A stretch of 64,000 nucleotides of DNA from Mesorhizobium tamadayense (GCF_003863365.1 NZ_RQXT01000021.1:1-64000), one strand, 5' to 3'; shown: positions 8,709 to 17,834, counted from the stretch's first letter. A program made the numbers and translations. Notes: generated from the letters alone by a model not told the origin.

Positions 8709-10061
8709 TCACAATGCTTCGACCATCTTGGTGGCTTCACGAACGGACGTCACCATTTCGTCGATATGGTCCTTAGACATAGGAGTGGACAGGCAGAGCT
8801 GGCAGGTCGGCGAGACGATCACATTTCTGTCCTGTAGAGCCCGAATGAGTATCTCCATTTTTCTTTGCTGCTCCGCCGCTGCGTAGGCCTCACGGTAGCC
8901 TTCAGGAGCTTCGGCCCGCAAGTGTATACGGAACATCGATCCCATGCCCGTCACGGAATATGGCAGACGTTCCCGATGAAACATCTCGATAAGCGAAGAG
9001 CGGGCATATTCGCCCAAATCATCGAAAAGTTGAAAACTCTGCTCCGACAGAGATTGCATTGTGGCAATGCCTGCCGCCATTGACATCGGATTGGCACTAA
9101 AGGTGCCGGCCTGAGGGACGAGAGGCTTACCATTCGTCGAATCAAAGGGAAGCATGTATCGCGCTGGGCCTCCGACCGCGCCGATTGGCAGGCCGCCACC
9201 AATGATCTTGGCAAACGCGCAGAGATCCGCTTCGAACCCAAATCGAGTTATGCCGCCGCGAAAAGATAGCCGGAAGCTCATCACTTCGTCAGAGATCAGA
9301 ACGATGCCGTAGCGGGCTGTGATTTCGCGCAGAAACGCAAGATAGGAGAGGCTTATTGGAACCAACCCAGCACGTTGCGGAAGTACGTCTATTAGAACCG
9401 CAGCTAGCTTGTCCCTGTTCCGTTCAAGAATTTCCCGGGTTGCTTCGACGTCATTGAATGGCAAGACTACTGTGTCGTCAGCAACGGCCTGAGAGTTCCC
9501 GGCAGAATAAGGTATCGCGTTCGGTGCCGACCGCGATCCCCAGTTCGCCGGCGCGGAATCGAGGCTGACTTCAACCGGATCATAACTCCCATGAAAAGCA
9601 CCTTCGAGCTTAGCAATTTTCACCCTTCCCGTTAAGGCACGTGCTGCCTTAATAGTATACATGACCGCTTCAGTTCCTGAATTCACGAAGCGTACCTGGT
9701 CAAAATAGGGAACCCTGCCACAAAGCAGTTCGGCTAATTCAACTTCCAGCTCCGTTGGGCCACTGAAGCTTACGCCCAATTCTAACTGATGATGAAGTCT
9801 GTCCAACACTGGGCGAAAGCCGTGGCCGTGAATCAGGGCGGTAAAGTTATTCATAAAATCGAGATAGGTGTTCCCGTTAACATCGAGTAGATGAACCCCT
9901 GTGCCTTCAGCAAAATATACCGGGTGAGGGCGCTGGAACAGAGATAGACGAGCATTTCCTCCGGTAATAACGCGCTGACCCCTTCCGAATAGTTCGGCCG
10001 AACGGTGCAGCCCCTGGAATGTCGAATTCGATGTTTTATCAATATCCGTTGTTGTCGACAT
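8709..10061 (-). CDS. Class III PLP aminotransferase (glutamate-1-semialdehyde aminotransferase-like)
   Basis: This 450-residue protein is a fold-type I, class III PLP enzyme of the HemL-like group. Cofactor residues are visible: NSGTEA at 128-133 for the phosphate, FHGSYD near 157-161, ISDEV with D258 binding the pyridine nitrogen, and the Schiff-base lysine K285 in FAKIIGGGLPIGA. The start at 10061 is the first ATG consistent with the family; the open frame extends upstream without support. It is not a housekeeping HemL, because a chromosomal copy would be expected elsewhere and the sequence is divergent. It is divergent from a second class III aminotransferase at 10427. Substrate unknown; transaminase or intramolecular aminomutase activity are both possible. 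Confidence 0.86.
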   Translation of the reverse strand: MSTTTDIDKTSNSTFQGLHRSAELFGRGQRVITGGNARLSLFQRPHPVYFAEGTGVHLLDVNGNTYLDFMNNFTALIHGHGFRPVLDRLHHQLELGVSFSGPTELEVELAELLCGRVPYFDQVRFVNSGTEAVMYTIKAARALTGRVKIAKLEGAFHGSYDPVEVSLDSAPANWGSRSAPNAIPYSAGNSQAVADDTVVLPFNDVEATREILERNRDKLAAVLIDVLPQRAGLVPISLSYLAFLREITARYGIVLISDEVMSFRLSFRGGITRFGFEADLCAFAKIIGGGLPIGAVGGPARYMLPFDSTNGKPLVPQAGTFSANPMSMAAGIATMQSLSEQSFQLFDDLGEYARSSLIEMFHRERLPYSVTGMGSMFRIHLRAEAPEGYREAYAAAEQQRKMEILIRALQDRNVIVSPTCQLCLSTPMSKDHIDEMVTSVREATKMVEAL

Positions 10062-10426
10062 GGGATTACTTGTAGCTCGCTTGCTTAGGATCGCGTTCCT
10101 GAGAACACAAGAACTAACAGTGGCACGACATTGAGCAAAAGCGCCCCCCAGCGGCGGCGCTAAGCCACACGACCGGAGCCGATCTCTTTCGCAGTCACGA
10201 TCCATACCTAGCGCCCCAAGAGCCAGTGGTCACGTTAAAGTTTTCTTGCATCATTGCGAACAAGAACTTCACACATGACCGCCACGGGGTGATGTAAGGT
10301 GTGAAAACTCATCTGGGTTCCTGCGTCGCCGCAATGACAGGTACACCTGCGCAGGCAACATTCTGTTGCGCCAGTATATCGGATAGATCGGCGCAAAGCG
10401 CTGAGCCAATGTCGTTGGGAGGCAAA
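10062..10426. promoter_or_regulatory. Control region between divergent aminotransferases
   Basis: The 365 bases hold the promoters of both flanking genes. A GGGAGGC ribosome site lies just before 10427. The TGGCACGACATTGAGC stretch at about 10121 resembles a sigma54 element but the spacing between GG and GC is one base too long, so I do not call it. Confidence 0.4.
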
Positions 10427-11746
10427 ATGAGCAATTCGTTTACTCGGTCCGAGGCTCTCCTCCTGAGAGCGCGTGCTGTCATCCCAGGAGGTGTCTCGAG
10501 CGGAAATCGAGCCAACTGGACTCCATTTCCCCTCTACTACGCTCGAGGTGATGGTGCTCGAGTGTGGGATGTGGATGGCAACGAATACATTGACTACGTG
10601 TTGGGCAGGGGACCACTGATCCTTGGTCACGGAGAGCCAGACGTCACAGATGCAATATACCACCAACTTAAAGTAAGCCAATTTTTTGCAGGCCAGATCG
10701 AAGGGGAGATAGAGCTTGCGGAGTTGATTTGCTCGCTTGTGAAGAACGTCGAAATGGTCAGGTTCTGCAACTCTGGCTCAGAGGCAATACATGCGTGCAT
10801 TCGACTGGCTCGGTCGGCAACGGGTCGGGAGAAAGTCATCAGATTCATTGGCCACTATCATGGATGGTATGATGGCATTGCGTGGGGATTTTCGGGCGTG
10901 AGCGCCAAACCTGACGCTCCACCTCTGCCCCTGCCCATGTCTCTTGGCCAGCCCTCCTCTGATGCCGCGAATATAGTAGCCGTTGAGTGGAATGACCCGG
11001 AAGCAGTAGCAAACGCCTTTAAGAATTGTCGTGGAGAAATCGCCGCAATCATTACCGAGCCGATTATGTTCAACGGATTCTGGAGCAATATCCAACCGAT
11101 CGAAGGATTCCTCACATTTCTTCGCGAACAATGCGACGCCAACGGCGCGCTGTTGGTTTTCGACGAGGTCCAAACCGGCTTTCGAGTTTCGCTCGGAGGA
11201 GCTGTAGAGCACTTCGGCGTGGCCGCGGATCTAAGCGCGTTTGCGAAGGCACTAAGCGGAGGCGTCTGTCTCGCTGCCTTTGCTGGCCGAAGGGAGCTTA
11301 TGAAGCGCCTAGTTGAAACCAATACCGTGCACACTGGCACCTATAATGCCTACCCGCCGGCCGTGATGGGAGCGTTGAGGCATCTGACCCTCCTAGCGGT
11401 GAACGCCGGCGCAAAGCTCCAGCGTATACATCACCATGCAGCATTACTGGAGCGGGGCCTTAGAGATTTAGCAAGCCACACTCAGCTACCCCTTCTTGTT
11501 CGGTCGAGTCCAGGCGCAGTCACGACAGCCTTCCGAGTTGCGCCCACGCAAGTAATCGACCATCGCTCCGCAGCCGAAGGTCTGGATCTCGGCCTCCAGC
11601 GCGCATGGCACCTCGCATTGCAGGATCAGGGCATCCGGATCACGCCAGAGGGCCTCTGGTACATGTCCGCAGCGCACTCGGCCAACGACATAGCAACCAC
11701 TCTCGATGCTGCGCAGGATGCGCTTCAAAGCCTCTCGTCGCGATAA
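10427..11746 (+). CDS. Class III PLP aminotransferase (glutamate-1-semialdehyde aminotransferase-like)
   Basis: This 439-residue protein has the HemL-like layout: AVIPGGVSSGNRANW at the start, DVDGNEYIDYVLGRGPLILGH, CNSGSEA at 114-120, YHGWYDG, FDEVQTGFR with D246, and the PLP lysine K274 in FAKALSGGV. ATG 10427 has a GGGAGGC ribosome site; ATG 10409 is a possible alternative. It is followed after 15 bases by a zinc alcohol dehydrogenase in the same direction, so the two are probably co-transcribed and may interconvert an alcohol, a carbonyl and an amine on one substrate. It shares only the general fold with the divergent neighbour at 8709. Confidence 0.88.
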   Translation: MSNSFTRSEALLLRARAVIPGGVSSGNRANWTPFPLYYARGDGARVWDVDGNEYIDYVLGRGPLILGHGEPDVTDAIYHQLKVSQFFAGQIEGEIELAELICSLVKNVEMVRFCNSGSEAIHACIRLARSATGREKVIRFIGHYHGWYDGIAWGFSGVSAKPDAPPLPLPMSLGQPSSDAANIVAVEWNDPEAVANAFKNCRGEIAAIITEPIMFNGFWSNIQPIEGFLTFLREQCDANGALLVFDEVQTGFRVSLGGAVEHFGVAADLSAFAKALSGGVCLAAFAGRRELMKRLVETNTVHTGTYNAYPPAVMGALRHLTLLAVNAGAKLQRIHHHAALLERGLRDLASHTQLPLLVRSSPGAVTTAFRVAPTQVIDHRSAAEGLDLGLQRAWHLALQDQGIRITPEGLWYMSAAHSANDIATTLDAAQDALQSLSSR

Positions 11747-11761
11747 CATTGGGGACGCATT

Positions 11762-12766
11762 ATGCCCGTACTACACAACCGTGTCGCTCGCCTCATTTCT
11801 CCGCGTCGTTTGATCCTCACGTGCGACGCAGTGAGCGAAGACCTCCCCCAGGATTTCGTACGAATCCGAATCGAATTCTGTGGGGTCTGCGGGACAGATA
11901 GATCGTTCTATCTGGGCCACCGCGATGAAGGCTATCCGATCAGTCTCGGCCACGAGCACTGCGGCACCGTTGTCGCCGTCGGAGACCAGGTCACGCCCTA
12001 TCGGGTCGGAGATTTTGTGGCGATAGATCCGAATTTTCGATGCGGTTCCTGCGTTTATTGCAGGACAGGCGCCGGTCATCTGTGCGAGAGCTCGACGGTT
12101 AATTGGTATTCAAATCGGGGTTATGCTAATTTCATAGACATAAAAGCCTCATACCTTCTTAAGCTTCCAGAATACAGATCCCGCCATCTAGGCGCATTGG
12201 TCGAGCCATTATCCGTTGCGATTCATGCGGCAGACATCTCCAAATGCACGCTAGCTAGCGAGGCTACGCTTGTACTTGGCGTCGGTGGTATCGGCACGTT
12301 ACTGGTATTCAATCTACTTGAAACACAGGATGGTGAAATCTGGATCTATGACAAGGAGCGCCACAAGACGGCTGCCTTGAAGGAACTTTATCCGAGCCGG
12401 ATTAAGATATTAGATAGCGCCGATGACCGAGTTTTCAAAGTGATTTTCGAAACAACTGGCAGTTCGGATGGGTTCCTTCACGGGTGCGCTCTATTAGCGA
12501 AGCTCGGCAGGCTGATTGTCGTGAGTCGGTACCATTCCGATGAGCCTGCTATCCCCGATAGGCTCTCATGGAAGCAGCCTAACATCTACTTTGTCCATCT
12601 GAATGGACATGGTGATTCCTTTGCCAGAGCAGCTGCTTTGATAAAAAGGAAGTGGGAACCGGATCACGACTACCTGCTCAGCTTCCACCCCCTCAGCAGT
12701 ATCGACGATGTATTCACAAAATACGAATATCTCCCCGCGAATAAAAAGATAATCTCTATGGAATGA
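11762..12766 (+). CDS. Zinc-dependent medium-chain alcohol/polyol dehydrogenase
   Basis: A 334-residue MDR dehydrogenase of the threonine/sorbitol dehydrogenase type that oxidises an alcohol with NAD(P). The catalytic zinc site is indicated by CGVCGTD (C43) and GHEHCG (H64, E65). The structural zinc loop CGSCVYCRTGAGHLC supplies C94, C97, C100 and C108. The Rossmann nucleotide loop is VLGVGGIGTLL. It lies 15 bases after an aminotransferase gene. The C-terminal half is divergent from well-known members, so the substrate is open. Base composition is visibly lower in G+C than the conjugation genes, which fits acquisition from another source. Confidence 0.87.
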   Translation: MPVLHNRVARLISPRRLILTCDAVSEDLPQDFVRIRIEFCGVCGTDRSFYLGHRDEGYPISLGHEHCGTVVAVGDQVTPYRVGDFVAIDPNFRCGSCVYCRTGAGHLCESSTVNWYSNRGYANFIDIKASYLLKLPEYRSRHLGALVEPLSVAIHAADISKCTLASEATLVLGVGGIGTLLVFNLLETQDGEIWIYDKERHKTAALKELYPSRIKILDSADDRVFKVIFETTGSSDGFLHGCALLAKLGRLIVVSRYHSDEPAIPDRLSWKQPNIYFVHLNGHGDSFARAAALIKRKWEPDHDYLLSFHPLSSIDDVFTKYEYLPANKKIISME

Positions 12767-13535
12767 GCATTGGTCATCATAGCGCATCGTCATCGAATCT
12801 GCGGCAAAAAATTTAGACGCGACCATAACGGCTGCGTGGCGGCACCCGTCGAGCTACACCACGCCCCAGAACGCCACCTTTGTCTTTGTCTCAGCTCAAC
12901 AGACGATGCCATCGGTTGCGCTCTGCGCGTAGAGCAACCCAAGCAAACCGATCCTGCTGGACGGCGGCCATCCGCACCATTTCTTTGCTGTATTGAGTAG
13001 ACGATCAGAACACGCAGACGAACATTGAGGTGTCTAGTCGCACAAAGAAATGGCCGTGCGAGATTAGCAGGCCGCAATGTCAGTGAGCAAGGGTCGGAAT
13101 TCTGCTCGGGCCAGCCAATGAAGCAATAGACCGTTGCAAACTTGTGAATTGCTCGTTTCGTCAAAACGATACATTGGCCATATCTGCGAAACGCAGGTCT
13201 CTCGCTCCTAGTGCCAAGCTGAGAGTGAAGTGTCTACGGTTGGGCACCGTTCTCTTTCTGAGCTCCCTCTACAAACTCGGCAAAGGAAGGAACTGTGAGA
13301 TCAGATGCATCCACGTCGCTTCCATTCGCAACGGAACGAACCGACGAGTGCCAGGTCGTCAATGCCTCTTGCGATCTGCCGGGCGAAGTTCCTCGAGAGG
13401 CGACAATGCTCCCGTTACGAAACTGCAGCATTTAATTAATCAAAAGATCATCCTATTTTCTGATTGATCGCCCATACTGCCGCCATTCGACCTCACGGCG
13501 AGAGACAAAAATTGTCGCTTAGATTGGAGGCTGCC
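12767..13535. other. Long intergenic region with an IS110-tail fragment
   Basis: No gene is supported in these 769 bases. The 19-mer ATAACGGCTGCGTGGCGGC at 12825-12843 matches the 3' tail of the IS110 remnant (7255-7273) at 18 of 19 positions, so an IS110 relic is likely here. The right end carries a TTGGAGG ribosome site for the next gene and should hold the promoter of the 13.5-17.5 kb operon. Confidence 0.45.
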
Positions 13536-14603
13536 ATGACGGCAATTGTTAACCCCAGGTGTACAGTCCTGCGTCCGCACGGAGAGGCAGCTCAGACAAG
13601 CATCGAATGTGCCGGGGACCATATCAGCAGCAAAATAGTCATGCTTGAGCGGGCAAGAGCAATCATCCGCCAAGAGGCGGTCGCGTTGGAGCGCCTTTCA
13701 GACCGGATCGACGAGAGTATCTGCATGCTTGCGGACCACATCCTTTCTTCAACAGGAATTGTCCTAGTGTGCGGCGTCGGCAAGTCGCGACTGGTGGGAG
13801 AAAAGATCTCCGCGACTCTCGCATCGACTGGCACTCGATCGATCATGCTCGACGCGGTCGACGCCTTGCATGGAGATCTTGGGCGGGTGCGAGCCGGGGA
13901 CGTGATTCTTGCTCTCTCCAACTCTGGAGAGACTGCTGAACTTATGCCGCTCATCCGCGCTGTCCGCCAGCTTCCGGTCATCGTTGCCGCGATCACGGGA
14001 CGCGCCATGTCGTCGCTGGCACAGGCTGCGGATGTCGTGATCGACATCGGGTCAATCCAGGAAGCATGTGCACTTGGGCTTGCTCCGACTACCTCGACGA
14101 CAGCGATGGCGGCAATGGGGGATGCCCTGGCACTTATCCTGCAGGAGCGGCGGGGGTTCACGCGTCAGGATTTCGCTCGTCTTCACCCTGGTGGAAGTCT
14201 CGGATGGGAACTGACGCGAGTGCGCGACCTAATGTGGCCGCTTGAAGCAATTCCTGTCTTCGGGCCAGATACACCACTGTCACTCGCGCTCTTGTCGATG
14301 TGCCGCGCCCCCCGAAGGTTAGGCGTCGGCGCAGTGCTCAGCGGGCGAAGCAAGGTCGTCGGGCTTTTGCTTGGGGAGTCCATCGGCCGATTAGTCGACG
14401 GCGGCGCAACTCCCGACCTGAATGATCCGGTGAGGCGGCACATGCAGCCGCCGCTCACTGCAATTTCCGTGCACGCATTGCTCGACCAAGCCGCGCAGCT
14501 CTTTCGTCAGCACGAAATCGAGTTGCTGCCTGTGCAAGATGATCAGGAACGGTTCGTCGGGTTAATTTGCCGCCAGGACGTCCTTAAGCGACCTGAGTTA
14601 TGA
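13536..14603 (+). CDS. Arabinose-5-phosphate isomerase-like protein (SIS plus two CBS domains)
   Basis: This 355-residue protein has the KdsD/KpsF architecture: an N-terminal SIS domain (about 60-200) and paired CBS domains (about 225-350). Residues matching the catalytic set of KdsD are all present: K83 in GVGKS, H112 in HGDLG, E132 in SNSGETAEL and H217 in LHPGGSLG. KdsD converts ribulose-5-phosphate to arabinose-5-phosphate, the first committed step of Kdo synthesis; KpsF does this in capsule clusters. The ATG has a GGAGG ribosome site. It starts a four-gene co-directional cluster with a CMP-Kdo-synthetase-like gene, which supports a role in an ulosonic acid pathway. Confidence 0.88.
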   Translation: MTAIVNPRCTVLRPHGEAAQTSIECAGDHISSKIVMLERARAIIRQEAVALERLSDRIDESICMLADHILSSTGIVLVCGVGKSRLVGEKISATLASTGTRSIMLDAVDALHGDLGRVRAGDVILALSNSGETAELMPLIRAVRQLPVIVAAITGRAMSSLAQAADVVIDIGSIQEACALGLAPTTSTTAMAAMGDALALILQERRGFTRQDFARLHPGGSLGWELTRVRDLMWPLEAIPVFGPDTPLSLALLSMCRAPRRLGVGAVLSGRSKVVGLLLGESIGRLVDGGATPDLNDPVRRHMQPPLTAISVHALLDQAAQLFRQHEIELLPVQDDQERFVGLICRQDVLKRPEL

Positions 14604-14676
14604 AGCCTTATACAGTGACAATCCTTCAAGGGACGGTCTGGCGTGGGCCGCAGTCATGCATCACAGCAGGACGTCG

Positions 14677-15939
14677 ATGACGCGCGCCTTGGCGGATGAC
14701 TTCGAGATCGTCTACCGATCCGAGCGGCCTCAAGATGTCTACTGCTACACGCCGGGCATTGTCGTCACGGTGGGCCGCAGAGTGATAGCGACCTTTGATC
14801 TCGGCGGTGACGGGACCAGGGACCTTCTCGGACCGAAGGGATCTCGCGACCGTGGTACGCGCTTCGGAATGGGCATGGTCTATGTGTCCGACGATCGCGG
14901 GCGTTCCTGGGCCGAGCGATGCAGGTTTCCGTTCTGGCATGCCCGCCCGTTCGAGGCTGGGGGCCGGCTCTACATCCTTGGTCATGCCGGCGACCTCATG
15001 ATCATAGCCTCCGACGATGAAGGGGAGACGTGGAGCGCGCCGGTCGCACTAACCTCAAATATGAAATGGCACGGCTCGTCCTGCAATGTCCACTACACCA
15101 AAGAGTATCTCTACCTCGCCTTGGACGAGCGGCGCGATCTTGCAATCGAAGGATGGAATACAGCCGGTTTGGCACCGCGGGTGTTACGCGCGAGAATCGA
15201 CCACGATCTCCTTGATCCCACGAACTGGACTATCTCGGAGTCCTTTGCGTTCAACGAGATAGCCTCGTCCAGCGATTTCGATTTGTTTGGAATCCCTTTC
15301 TATAGCACCCCAGCGCGAGGTCCGGCTCAGCTCGGAGCGGGACGCCTGTGTGCACCGATGGGCTGGCTTGAACCGAATATCGTTCGGTTCCACGATCCCG
15401 CACATCTGTGGCACGATCCGGCCGGGCGGACATTGCACCTCTTTTTGCGCACGAACACGGGCGGAACGGGCTATGCCGCCGTGGCGAAAGTCATCGAGCA
15501 GCCTGATGGTCGCCTGACCACGGCATTAGAATGCATGCCGTCAGGGAAAAGAGCGCTCTTCGTTCCATTTCCGGGAGGCCATCTCAAATTCTTTTTAGTT
15601 TATGATGATAAGACGCGGCTCTACTGGCTGCTGAGTTCACAAGCGACCGACTCCATGGTGCACCTTACTCACATCCCGGAGGTGCGCTACAATTTGCCGA
15701 ATAATGAACGCCATAGGCTGCAACTTCACTTCTCCAGAAACTGCCTCGACTGGTGCTTTGCCGGACTTGTCGCCGCGGGTCGGATCGAGCGTCACGCACG
15801 GAGCTACGCGAGCATGGCGGTCGACGGGAATGATCTTCTCGTGGTGTGCCGGTCAGGGGATGACGAGGGGAGGGATTCTCAATACACAAACCTGATCACG
15901 TTCCATCGGGTCAAAGAATTCCGCAACCTCGTCTATTGA
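14677..15939 (+). CDS. Sialidase-like beta-propeller protein with Asp boxes
   Basis: A protein of about 420 residues with at least two Asp-box repeats, YVSDDRGRSWAE and IASDDEGETWSA, the signature of sialidase-fold propellers. Further WHGSSCNVHYTKEYLYLALDER and NLVRFHDPAHLWHD-like segments fit the same fold. Most relatives are glycosidases that remove terminal sialic acid or related alpha-keto acid sugars, but many proteins with these repeats are not enzymes. There is no signal peptide, so it acts in the cytoplasm unless exported otherwise. ATG 14656 is another possible start. It sits between the isomerase-like gene and the CMP-Kdo synthetase-like gene, 28 bases before the latter, an unusual neighbourhood that suggests an ulosonic-acid substrate. 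Confidence 0.75.
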   Translation: MTRALADDFEIVYRSERPQDVYCYTPGIVVTVGRRVIATFDLGGDGTRDLLGPKGSRDRGTRFGMGMVYVSDDRGRSWAERCRFPFWHARPFEAGGRLYILGHAGDLMIIASDDEGETWSAPVALTSNMKWHGSSCNVHYTKEYLYLALDERRDLAIEGWNTAGLAPRVLRARIDHDLLDPTNWTISESFAFNEIASSSDFDLFGIPFYSTPARGPAQLGAGRLCAPMGWLEPNIVRFHDPAHLWHDPAGRTLHLFLRTNTGGTGYAAVAKVIEQPDGRLTTALECMPSGKRALFVPFPGGHLKFFLVYDDKTRLYWLLSSQATDSMVHLTHIPEVRYNLPNNERHRLQLHFSRNCLDWCFAGLVAAGRIERHARSYASMAVDGNDLLVVCRSGDDEGRDSQYTNLITFHRVKEFRNLVY

Positions 15940-15966
15940 ACTTTTGTTTTCTGAAAGTGGGGGAAA

Positions 15967-16782
15967 ATGCCCAGTGCTTCGAGCCCAATCGCTATCATCA
16001 TCCCGGCCCGCTACGGGTCGAGCCGCCTCCTCGGCAAGCCGCTCGCGAGGATCACTGGCCGGACGATGATCAATCGTGTCTGGTCTTTGGCCTGTGCCGC
16101 AGTTGGCGCTGATGTCGTCTGCGTTGCCACTGACGATGAGCGCATCGCCGAGCATGTTCGAAGCTTTGGCGGTGACGTGGTGATAACCCCAAAGGAATGT
16201 ACAAACGGTACCGAGCGGGTGCTGACCGCAGCGGAGATGCTCGCCACGACGCCTGCAGTCGTGGTGAATCTCCAGGGTGACGCAGTCCTCACGCCGCCCT
16301 GGGTCATCACCGCTCTGGTCGATGAAATGCGCCGAGACCCGACAGTCGAGATTGCGACTGCCGCGGTCCGAATGGACCAGCGGAGTTATGAAGCCCTGCG
16401 GACAGCCAAAGGGCGCGGCGAGGTCGGCGGCACGACAGTGACCTTCGACCGGCGCGGCAACGCACTCTACTTCTCGAAATCCATCATCCCGTTCATGCGC
16501 AATGATGGACAAGGTAATGATACGGATCCGCTGCCTATCTTTCGTCATATCGGGCTCTACGCGTACCGCTATGAGGCCCTGTGCCGGTATATCAGTTTCG
16601 CATCCGGTCCCCTCGAGCGTTCTGAGAAGCTTGAGCAATTGCGCGCGCTCGAGCATGGGATCCCTGTCCGCGTGGTCAAAGTCGACTATTGCGGCAGGAC
16701 TCACTGGGCTGTCGACAGTCCGGATGATTTGAAGCGCGTTGAGGCGATCATCGCGGAAGAAGGCGATCTCGTTGCGGCTTGA
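15967..16782 (+). CDS. CMP-Kdo synthetase-like cytidylyltransferase
   Basis: A 271-residue protein of the KdsB/KpsU family, which activates Kdo or a related ulosonic acid with CTP. The nucleotide-binding IPARYGSSRLLGKPL, the VVCVATDDERI strand, CTNGTERV, and HIGLYAYR near the sugar pocket are all recognisable. The metal-binding region reads VNLQGDAVL, where KdsB usually has QGDEP; the aspartate is kept but the next residue is changed, so substrate or metal handling may differ. Length matches the family (about 250). It lies 28 bases after the sialidase-like gene and 56 before the phosphatase-like gene, implying one operon. Confidence 0.87.
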   Translation: MPSASSPIAIIIPARYGSSRLLGKPLARITGRTMINRVWSLACAAVGADVVCVATDDERIAEHVRSFGGDVVITPKECTNGTERVLTAAEMLATTPAVVVNLQGDAVLTPPWVITALVDEMRRDPTVEIATAAVRMDQRSYEALRTAKGRGEVGGTTVTFDRRGNALYFSKSIIPFMRNDGQGNDTDPLPIFRHIGLYAYRYEALCRYISFASGPLERSEKLEQLRALEHGIPVRVVKVDYCGRTHWAVDSPDDLKRVEAIIAEEGDLVAA

Positions 16783-16838
16783 TGCACCTCGCCAGCCCCG
16801 ATCGGCGGGAGGATCTGCAAATACAAGGCGATTAATCC

Positions 16839-17534
16839 ATGAAGCTTATTCTCAGCCGCCACGGCAACACGTTTCAGCCCGGCGAAAAGGTCGCGTGGGT
16901 CGGCCGCAGAACCGACCTCGCGCTCACAGCAGAGGGCTGCCGCCAGGCCGAGCATCTCGGCAACGCCCTGTGCCAGTCGGGTGCTAAGCTCGGTGGGCTT
17001 TATTGCGGACCCCTGCGGCGCACGCGTCAGTATGCCGAGATCATCGTGGAGCGGATCGGTGGCGCGCCCGTACCGATTGTCGATTCGAGGCTAGCCGAGA
17101 TAGATTATGGTGCATGGGAGGGTTTGAGCAGCCAGGAAATCATAACTCAATTCGGGAGGGAGGAATTCGAGGGATGGGAACGCAGCGGCGCGTGGCCGGA
17201 ATCACCTGGTTGGAGCCCTTCCGAGGCCACGTTGGCACATGGCGTCACGACATTTATGGAGCACGTCACCCGAACGGGAGAGGATAGTGCGATCCTCGCT
17301 GTGACCAGCAGCGGCGTAATGCGCTACTTCCTGCGGCTTGTCGGCAATACACTCAAGGCAAAAATGGAAGGTCAGGGTGGCAAGGTCACCACAGGTCATA
17401 TCTGCGTTGTTGAGGTACGGCACGGAAACTGCCACATCCAGGCATGGAATATTGTACCAAGTTCGGATTGTTTGTCAGAGCTATTGAGTGACGTGCCCCG
17501 CAGGAGATCAACCGATACTATATCCAGCCCTTGA
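16839..17534 (+). CDS. Histidine phosphatase superfamily protein with altered second catalytic motif
   Basis: A 231-residue phosphoglycerate-mutase-like protein. The N-terminal SRHGNT motif with the phosphorylated histidine is intact, as are the arginine in LRRTRQYAEII and LAEIDYGAWEGLS. Where the second catalytic histidine normally stands (SHGG.xR), this protein reads VTSSGVMRYF, so the histidine is replaced by serine. Some family branches naturally have SSGG here and act on other substrates or slowly. It ends the operon; in context it could remove phosphate from a sugar-acid phosphate, the step done by KdsC in Kdo synthesis, but that is inference. Confidence 0.82.
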   Translation: MKLILSRHGNTFQPGEKVAWVGRRTDLALTAEGCRQAEHLGNALCQSGAKLGGLYCGPLRRTRQYAEIIVERIGGAPVPIVDSRLAEIDYGAWEGLSSQEIITQFGREEFEGWERSGAWPESPGWSPSEATLAHGVTTFMEHVTRTGEDSAILAVTSSGVMRYFLRLVGNTLKAKMEGQGGKVTTGHICVVEVRHGNCHIQAWNIVPSSDCLSELLSDVPRRRSTDTISSP

Positions 17535-17834
17535 GCCTCATGCGCGTAGACCCCTTCGGGTGCAAATCGAATTGAACGCTGCTTTTTGGGTTAGCGACAG
17601 GGGAGTGAAGTTGTCTGCCATAGCGCGTTTCCGAATCCGCACCTAAGCCGTTAGTCGTCACGACAAGCCTATGTCTCCCTAGATCGGGGCAACTATTACG
17701 CGTGCGCTTCGCGGCGAATTCGGCCGCGAGATCCCTCTTCCGGCGAATAGAAGGGTGTAACTTTGCAGCAGGCCAGTAGTCCGACGGAAGAGGTGGTCGT
17801 GGTCAAGGGCACGATTACTGCGAATTGTGGGCGG
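17535..17834. other. Intergenic region, nothing recognised
   Basis: These 300 bases separate the phosphatase-like gene from the IS6 remnant. I find no gene, terminator or repeat that can be supported. Confidence 0.35.

Noticed and set aside
10115..10140. Sigma54-like TGGCAC element between the aminotransferases
   Set aside because: The GG and GC dinucleotides are 11 rather than 10 bases apart and no NifA-type upstream site was seen nearby.
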